Part shown: one piece after another, positions 58,682 through 64,000 of the stretch | How the letters are laid out: each line of letters opens with the position of its first letter | Position numbering within the stretch: the first letter of the stretch is position 1 | DNA from: Blastomonas sp. AAP53 | GTDB taxonomy: Bacteria; Pseudomonadota; Alphaproteobacteria; Sphingomonadales; Sphingomonadaceae | NCBI RefSeq assembly: GCF_000331245.1 | Contig: NZ_ANFZ01000002.1 | Span: 72,001-136,000, forward strand | Direction of reading: 5' to 3' | DNA length: 64,000 bases | Made by a program: the position numbers and the translations under genes | Notes under the pieces: generated by a model | Database searches by the model: none | Told to the model about the DNA's origin: nothing | The model's input: only the letters and a program-made list of their open reading frames with translations

Positions 58682-59877
58682 TCATATGGTCGGGTTGCCG
58701 CCTCCGCTGCCAGAAGCTGTCAGCGAAGCCCCTTCCGGGGTCTGTTTGCCCAGCTTGTTGATGATATCCGGGACAAAGCGCTCGGCAAATCCGGCGATGA
58801 ATGCCGTCGCGATCATTTTGTAGAAATCGATCCGTGCGGTCAGGCCCAGGGCATCCTTGACCTCGTCCACCCACAGGCTCGGCGCTTCGGGACGCTTCTG
58901 GGGCATGTCGCCGGTGCTCCGCGGCTCGACAGGAGGGGCTGTGGGGGCGCTTGGACTGGCCCGGCAACCTCCGTGTCGGTGACTTTGGTCAGATCCGTCA
59001 GGCGTGCGTCAGGCGGACGATCTTCCTGATCGTCTGCCAGTGCCAGACCGTCGATGCCGCCCCCTCCAGCGCCGCCTGCCGGATCTTCGGGCGAGGGAAC
59101 GTGCGGCACCAGCTGGTCCAGCAGGTTGCCGGACACCAGAACATAGATGAACAAGGCAAAAACCCCGCCGATGCCAATCGACATGAGCACACTTACCCAA
59201 CCGACGCGCAGGCCGATCAACTCGTAGATACCGTCCTCGACCATCGCGTCGCGCGAGGTGGCTTTCTGCAGGCGCTGGATCAGTGAGATCATTGCGCCAA
59301 ACATGCCAGCGACCATGATCGCCACCAGCCCATGGGCCGCTATGACGCTCGACATGGATATGAACCCCAGGCTGCCGGAGACGATCACGAACGCGGTAAA
59401 TGCCAATATGGTCATCATGCGCTTGATCGAGTTTTCGCGCGCCAGATTGATCAGATAGTTGGCATGGATCACATCAAGCAGATTGCGTGCGCGCTGGCGC
59501 AAAACCTCTTCGGTCACCTCGTCGACCGACTGCGCCGAAAAACTGCTCTGATAGGACCGCGCCACGCTGGTCGGGACCACGCGGTGGAAGCGGTCTTCGA
59601 TGGTCCAGAAGCGGGCTCGCAGCGCAGCCTCCGGGATCAACCAGACCAGGGCGAGCTCTATCTTGAACAGCTGGCCCAGAGTGGGGCTGTTCCCGCTCAG
59701 CGGATCGAGGTCTTCGAATTCCTTCCGGAGCGCATTGAGCTGCGCCGTCTTCTGTTCGTTGCTGGCCTGTTCAGCCTTGCTGTCAGGGTGCAGATCCCAG
59801 GCATAGCCTTCAAAATTGTCGCGCATCGATTCAAAATAGATACGCGATATATAAGCTTCTTCCTTGAACAGATGCAT
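58682..59877 (-). pseudogene. Membrane protein gene with an apparent frameshift near its 3' end
   Basis: Reading from 59877 gives about 290 residues with four predicted membrane helices (ILAFTAFVIVSGSLGF; VAIMVAGMFGAMISL; WVSVLMSIGIGGVFALFIYVLV). Then, in frame, comes an unlikely Arg/Pro-rich tail stopping at 58840. In another frame the sequence continues through PEAPSLWVDEVKDALG and an FIAGFAERFVPDIINKLG helix to a stop at 58682. This second frame is open from 59008, so the shift lies between 58842 and 59008; a G-run at 58942-58946 is a candidate. It needs a -1 adjustment. It may be a broken gene, a sequencing error or a true frameshift. Function unknown; a TM-rich membrane protein. Confidence 0.7.
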
Positions 59878-59986
59878 GGCATCGCTCCCTGACCGTTCAG
59901 GGCATTAGGCCTCCAATCGTTCTGCGCTTGCCACAGGGACTGGCGCCAAAATCGAGACGAAGCGGCTGAACCACCTCCATTTCCGA

Positions 59987-61165
59987 TCATTTCCCCCCGA
60001 ACAATTGCCGTCCCGCCAGATCGAGCATGATCTCTTCCGAACCGCCGCCGATCGCATTGACGCGGACCTCGCGGTAGATGCGTTCCACCTTCGATCCGGT
60101 GATATAGCTCGCCCCGCCCAGGATCTGTGCGGCTTCGCGCGCGACGATCTCGAGCATCTGCGTCGCCTGCACCTTGAGCATCGCGAAATCCGCCGGCTGG
60201 TCGCGGCCGTGCTCGACCGCCCAGGCGCATTGATCGACCCAGGCTTGCGTTGCGGCGATGCGCCGCGCCATGTCGGCCAGCTTGATGCGGATCGACTGGT
60301 GCTTGACCAGCGCCTTGCCGAAGGTCTCGCGGGACTGAGCCCACTCCACCGCCTCTTTCAGGCACACCCGCGCATAGGCGCAGCAGCCCATTGCCATGCC
60401 CAGCCGCTCGGAATTGAAATTGCGCATGATGCCGATGAAGCCTCCATTCTCCGGGCCGATCAGGTTCTCGGCGGGCACCTTCACGTCCTGCAGATAGATC
60501 GCCGCAGTATCCGAACAGCGCCAGCCCATCTTGTCGAGCCGGGTGCGGGTGACGCCGGGCGCGGTCATGTCGATCAGCAGCAGTGATATTCCGGCAGCGC
60601 CTGCGCCCCCGGTGCGCACCGCGCAGGTCAGCCAGTCTGCGCGCATGCCCGATGTGATGAACATCTTCGACCCGTTGACTATGTAATGGTCGCCCATGCG
60701 CTCGGCGCGCGTCTTGAGGTTGGCGACATCCGACCCGCCCGATGGCTCGGTGATGCCCAAAGCGATGATCTTCTCGCCCGCCAGCACCGGTGGCGCGACC
60801 CGCTGCTTCATCTCGTCGCTGCCCAAGGCCAGCACCGGCGGCAGGCCGATGCCGTGCGTCATCAGCGATGCCGTCAAGCCGCCCGCGCCCACCGCAGCCA
60901 GCTCTTCGGTCTGGGTCATGCCGTGGAAGATGTCGAACCCATCCGAATGGCCGCCATATTGCTCGGGATAACGCAGACCCAGGATTCCGGCTTCCGCCGC
61001 CTTGCGGTGCAATTCGCGCGGCAGTTCGCCGTCTGCCTCCCATCGGTCGATGAACGGTGCGATCTCGCGTTCGACAAAGCGGCGCACCGATTGTGCCAGC
61101 GCCTCGTGGCTGTCGTCATAGAACGGCGAACGCGCGCGCCAATCGTCGAAATCGGTCAAGGTCAT
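59987..61165 (-). CDS. Acyl-CoA dehydrogenase, isovaleryl-CoA dehydrogenase-like
   Basis: The 392-residue flavoprotein oxidises an acyl-CoA at C2-C3. Seen: GITEPSGGSD, DKMGWRCSDT, SRETFGKALVKHQ. The canonical catalytic Glu in YEGT near the C-terminus is missing (AIGGGSEEIM), but Glu253 in NSERLGM occupies the place used instead in isovaleryl- and long-chain-acyl-CoA dehydrogenases. It is a single leftward gene. Substrate may be branched or long; not predictable. Confidence 0.9.
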   Translation of the reverse strand: MTLTDFDDWRARSPFYDDSHEALAQSVRRFVEREIAPFIDRWEADGELPRELHRKAAEAGILGLRYPEQYGGHSDGFDIFHGMTQTEELAAVGAGGLTASLMTHGIGLPPVLALGSDEMKQRVAPPVLAGEKIIALGITEPSGGSDVANLKTRAERMGDHYIVNGSKMFITSGMRADWLTCAVRTGGAGAAGISLLLIDMTAPGVTRTRLDKMGWRCSDTAAIYLQDVKVPAENLIGPENGGFIGIMRNFNSERLGMAMGCCAYARVCLKEAVEWAQSRETFGKALVKHQSIRIKLADMARRIAATQAWVDQCAWAVEHGRDQPADFAMLKVQATQMLEIVAREAAQILGGASYITGSKVERIYREVRVNAIGGGSEEIMLDLAGRQLFGGK

Positions 61166-61287
61166 TCTCTCCTGTCATGCGGCTTTGTGCCCTGGATACA
61201 GGCTTCCGGCGGCGTTACCGCTTTGTCAATCCATCGCTGCTATGCCCTGACCGAATGGCCGGGCCGCCATCAGGCAGGGGGCAGACG

Positions 61288-62592
61288 ATGCAGCAGGACG
61301 ACACGCCGAAACAGAGCGCGCAGACGACCAGCGGACGCTTTGTCGACTCTGCACTGGAAGAGCGTTTCGTCACCGGCGAGCGCCAGGCGCGCGTGGTGCA
61401 CATGCGGCTGTTTGCCGCTTTCCTCGCGGCCATGCTGATCGGCTATGCTCTGGTCAATCCGCTCTATTTTTCGCGCGAGGATGAGCTGCGGTTCTCGCTG
61501 CTGCTGGTGCCGACGCTTGCAATCCTCGCCGCATTTGCAGGCGCGACCTTCTGGCGCGGCTATGCTGGCAAGCCGATGATCGATTTTGCCAGCCTGCTGG
61601 GCATCGCCTTCCTGATCATGGCGGAAAATGCGCTGCTGTTCGAAGAGATGCACCGCGCGCAGGTGCAGCTGCACGCCTCGATCGCGATCAACGGCCTCAT
61701 CGTCATGGCCTTTGCCGCGATCGCCTTTGCCGGGCAGGTGCGCTGGTTCGCCGCCTGGCTGACATGCCATGCTGCCGTCTATTTTGGCGTGATGGTGGCG
61801 ACCGAGGCCGATCTCGTGCCCTTCATCTACGCAACGCTGGCGTACCTGACGAGCGCGGCGGTGATGGTGCTGCTCAACTGGTCGGTCGGCCAGGCGCACC
61901 GGCAGAGCTTCCTGCTGTCCGATGCGCTGGAGGCCGAGCGCGCCAAGACCGAGGAGCTGCTGTTCAACGTGCTGCCGCCAGCGGTCGCAGAGCGGCTGAA
62001 GGCAGGCCAGGTGGTGGCAGACAGCTATCCCGATGTCTCGGTGGTGTTCATCGACATCTGCGGCTTTTCGGATCTGTCACGGCGGATTTCGCCCGGGCAT
62101 CTGGTCGATCTGCTCAATGGCTTCTTCCTGCTGGCCGACAAGTGCGCGGCCCAGACCGGCGTCGAAAAGGTCAAGACCATCGGGGACGCGTATCTCGCGA
62201 TCAGCGGCGGCAACAACCCGTCGCACAACAGCGCCGATGCCGCGATCCGCTTTGGCGAGGCGGTGATCGCAGGGCTGCCTGACCTTCGCGCTTCCACCGG
62301 CATCGACCTGCACATCCGCGTCGGCATCCACACCGGCCCGGTCGTCGGCGGGGTGATCGGCGAGACGCGGATGGCCTATGACTATTGGGGCGAGACGATG
62401 AACATCGCCAGCCGCATCGAGGGCGCGGCCAGGCCCGATTGTATCGCCGTGTCCGAATCCACCTGGATGCGCGGCCGGGGCGATCGCCATTTCGAGCTGC
62501 CACAGGTGCTGACCTTGAAGGGCGTGGGCGACATGCCGGTTTACCGACTGGCCGAGAGCCCGAGCGCCGAGATCATCCGGCTGGTGAGTTAA
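61288..62592 (+). CDS. Membrane class III adenylate/guanylate cyclase
   Basis: The 434-residue protein has an N-terminal six-helix membrane domain (residues 37-205) and a cytoplasmic class III cyclase domain (about 245-420). The metal-binding Asp is in VVFIDICGFSDL, the substrate-binding Lys in VKTIGDAYLAISG, and the transition-state residues in YDYWGETMNIASR. It should produce cAMP (or cGMP) from NTP. A signalling helix (AKTEELLFNVLPPAVAERL) joins the parts. ATG 61288 fits; the upstream in-frame sequence overlaps the divergent acyl-CoA dehydrogenase gene. The signal sensed is unknown. Confidence 0.92.
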   Translation: MQQDDTPKQSAQTTSGRFVDSALEERFVTGERQARVVHMRLFAAFLAAMLIGYALVNPLYFSREDELRFSLLLVPTLAILAAFAGATFWRGYAGKPMIDFASLLGIAFLIMAENALLFEEMHRAQVQLHASIAINGLIVMAFAAIAFAGQVRWFAAWLTCHAAVYFGVMVATEADLVPFIYATLAYLTSAAVMVLLNWSVGQAHRQSFLLSDALEAERAKTEELLFNVLPPAVAERLKAGQVVADSYPDVSVVFIDICGFSDLSRRISPGHLVDLLNGFFLLADKCAAQTGVEKVKTIGDAYLAISGGNNPSHNSADAAIRFGEAVIAGLPDLRASTGIDLHIRVGIHTGPVVGGVIGETRMAYDYWGETMNIASRIEGAARPDCIAVSESTWMRGRGDRHFELPQVLTLKGVGDMPVYRLAESPSAEIIRLVS

Positions 62593-62676
62593 CTCAGGCA
62601 CGGCATTCCGTCCCGAAATCGTCCAGCACCATTCGGGGGCTTCCCGTCGCACGCCAAATCGCGTTAGATTAACGCC

Positions 62677-62946
62677 ATGGCAATCATACTCATCTTCCTG
62701 TGCGGCATCATCAATTTCGCACTGCACAAGGCAACCATGGAATCCGACCATCCCATGTCGGTCCAGATGCGCGGGATTTTCCGTCATTTCATGCGCGGCT
62801 GGGGGACCTATTTTCTGGAATATCTGATCCTGCTGTCCGCGCTCAGCTTTGCTGCGCTCGGCTACACGATCGCGCTTCCTGCCTATATCGTCTATACCGG
62901 CATGAATGGCGTTGCCGGCTGGGCGATCCTCACGGGCAGGTTCTAG
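62677..62946 (+). CDS. Small membrane protein of unknown function
   Basis: The 89-residue protein has hydrophobic segments at residues 2-17 and 48-75 and a basic stretch between them (QMRGIFRHFMRGWG). No family is recognised. It follows the nucleotide cyclase gene by 84 bp, in the same direction, and is convergent with glnD 11 bases later. Confidence 0.65.
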   Translation: MAIILIFLCGIINFALHKATMESDHPMSVQMRGIFRHFMRGWGTYFLEYLILLSALSFAALGYTIALPAYIVYTGMNGVAGWAILTGRF

Positions 62947-62957
62947 GCGGGCAAGGT

Positions 62958-64000
62958 CTAGGCCGCCACCGCCTGATCGGTTGGCGGTGATGCCGCCGCG
63001 AGCAGCCGTTTTTCCAGCGTCTTCAGCCGGGCCTTGCTGTCGATCTTGTCGCCCAGCAGATCGGTGACATAAAAGGTATCGACTGCGCGTTCGCCATAGG
63101 TTGCGACATGCGCTGAGTGAACGATGCACTTGAGGTCGAACAGCGCAAAGGCCAGCCGGTTGAGCAGGGCAGGCCGATCGAGCGCATTGACCTCGATCAC
63201 CGTGAAGCGGTTCGACGCCTTGTTGTCGACCAGCACCACCGGCGCGATGCTGAATGCCTCGGTCCGGGGTCGTGCAGTCGGGCGCGCGATCAGCCGCGGG
63301 GTCAGCGCCATGCGGTTGGCCAGCGCGTCGGCGATCGCGGTCTTCAGCCGGGCGATCTGGCTTTCCTCCATGAAGGGCCTGCTCAGCGGGTCCTGCACCA
63401 GGAAGTTGTCGAGCGCCATGCCGTCGCGCCGGGTGTGGATGCGCGCATCGATGATGTTGCCGCCCGCCAGATGGATGCCGCCGGCGATGCGATAGAACAG
63501 TCCGGGATGGTCGGCGGCGCTGACCGTGACCAATGTTGCGCCGCGCGCGGGATAGAATTCCGCTGCGACGGTCAGCGGTTCGGTGTCGTGCGCATCGATC
63601 AGCCGCAGGTTCTGGGCGATGATGTCCTCGGGCTCGGCGATCCAATAGGCGTCGTCGAGCTTGCGCGCGATCTGGACGAAACGGCCCTCGTCGATGCCCA
63701 CCATGGCGCGCACCGCATCCTGCTTGGCCAGCACGCGTTCGCGCCGCCCATGCTGCTTGTGGCCCAGCCGGAGCAGCTCCTCGGTTGATTCGAACAGGTT
63801 GCCCAGCAGCTGGCGCTTCCAGCTGTTCCAGATGCCCGGGCCGACTGCGCGGATATCGACGACCGTCAGCACCAGCAGCAGCTTCAGCCGCTCGGGGCTC
63901 TGCACCATGGCGGCGAAATCGGCGATCGTCTTGTAGTCGGTGAGGTCGCGCTTGAACGCGGTGGCCGACATCAGCAGGTGGTGGCGCACCAGCCAGGCGA
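62958..64000 (-). CDS. glnD: Protein-PII uridylyltransferase, C-terminal part (cut by window edge)
   Basis: The 347 visible residues are the C-terminus of GlnD; the gene continues beyond the window. Seen: the end of the HD domain (WLVRHHLLMSATAFKRD) and two ACT domains beginning LVTVSAADHPGLFYRI and VIEVNALDRPALLNRL. GlnD uridylylates PII proteins such as the GlnK at 39694 when nitrogen is limiting and removes the group when glutamine binds the ACT domains. The nucleotidyltransferase domain is not in the window. Confidence 0.95.
   Translation of the reverse strand, partial: AWLVRHHLLMSATAFKRDLTDYKTIADFAAMVQSPERLKLLLVLTVVDIRAVGPGIWNSWKRQLLGNLFESTEELLRLGHKQHGRRERVLAKQDAVRAMVGIDEGRFVQIARKLDDAYWIAEPEDIIAQNLRLIDAHDTEPLTVAAEFYPARGATLVTVSAADHPGLFYRIAGGIHLAGGNIIDARIHTRRDGMALDNFLVQDPLSRPFMEESQIARLKTAIADALANRMALTPRLIARPTARPRTEAFSIAPVVLVDNKASNRFTVIEVNALDRPALLNRLAFALFDLKCIVHSAHVATYGERAVDTFYVTDLLGDKIDSKARLKTLEKRLLAAASPPTDQAVAA

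Noticed and set aside
1-64000. tRNA, rRNA, CRISPR array, insertion sequence or prophage
   Set aside because: No cloverleaf with a clear T-arm, no rRNA-like block, no regular direct-repeat array and no transposase or phage structural gene was found on reading either strand.

Overview
The window reads as chromosomal DNA of a high-GC alphaproteobacterium, most likely a member of the Sphingomonadales (Sphingomonadaceae or Erythrobacteraceae). This is inferred from the large TonB receptor, the many short-chain dehydrogenases, CYP153-like P450, autotransporter protease, GlnK/AmtB/GlnD set and short palindromic repeats between genes. No rRNA, tRNA, CRISPR, insertion sequence or prophage was recognised. 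About 57 genes are supported.

Layout. Positions 1-15.8 kb form a catabolic island. Leftward genes encode acyl-CoA dehydrogenase(s), a P450, three SDRs, a zinc-free MDR reductase, a Rieske ferredoxin and a molybdopterin oxidoreductase, with a parDE toxin-antitoxin pair inserted among them. Rightward genes encode a TonB receptor, a stilbene/carotenoid cleavage oxygenase, a CoA ligase and a second MDR reductase. Together they suggest uptake, oxidative cleavage, CoA activation and beta-oxidation-like breakdown of an unidentified hydrophobic compound. Positions 15.8-36 kb are mainly housekeeping and envelope genes (ribA, xthA, lolA, rpmG, dps, a 1174-residue autotransporter protease, GDPD, marC, folD, argB, a RhlE-type helicase). 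Positions 36-44 kb hold msrB, a second P450, the glnK-amtB operon behind a clear sigma-54 promoter, an ABC ATPase, nadB and a class A beta-lactamase-like lipoprotein.

The most striking region is 44.3-53.6 kb. Two giant multidomain genes lie 42 bp apart in the same direction: an 1830-residue trifunctional propionyl-CoA synthase (acyl-CoA synthetase + enoyl-CoA hydratase + enoyl-CoA reductase) and a 1229-residue bifunctional malonyl-CoA reductase (two tandem SDR halves). Together they can convert malonyl-CoA through malonate semialdehyde and 3-hydroxypropionate to propionyl-CoA, the signature segment of the 3-hydroxypropionate bi-cycle known from Chloroflexus. No acetyl-CoA/propionyl-CoA carboxylase or other cycle gene is in the window, so whether this is CO2 fixation or a reductive C3 side route cannot be decided here.

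Positions 53.6-64 kb hold a SCO1-like lipoprotein operon, an ankyrin protein, GFA and GST genes, a membrane-protein gene that appears split by a frameshift, an acyl-CoA dehydrogenase, a membrane class III nucleotide cyclase and the 3' end of glnD. GlnD is the uridylyltransferase that would modify the GlnK encoded 23 kb away in the same window.
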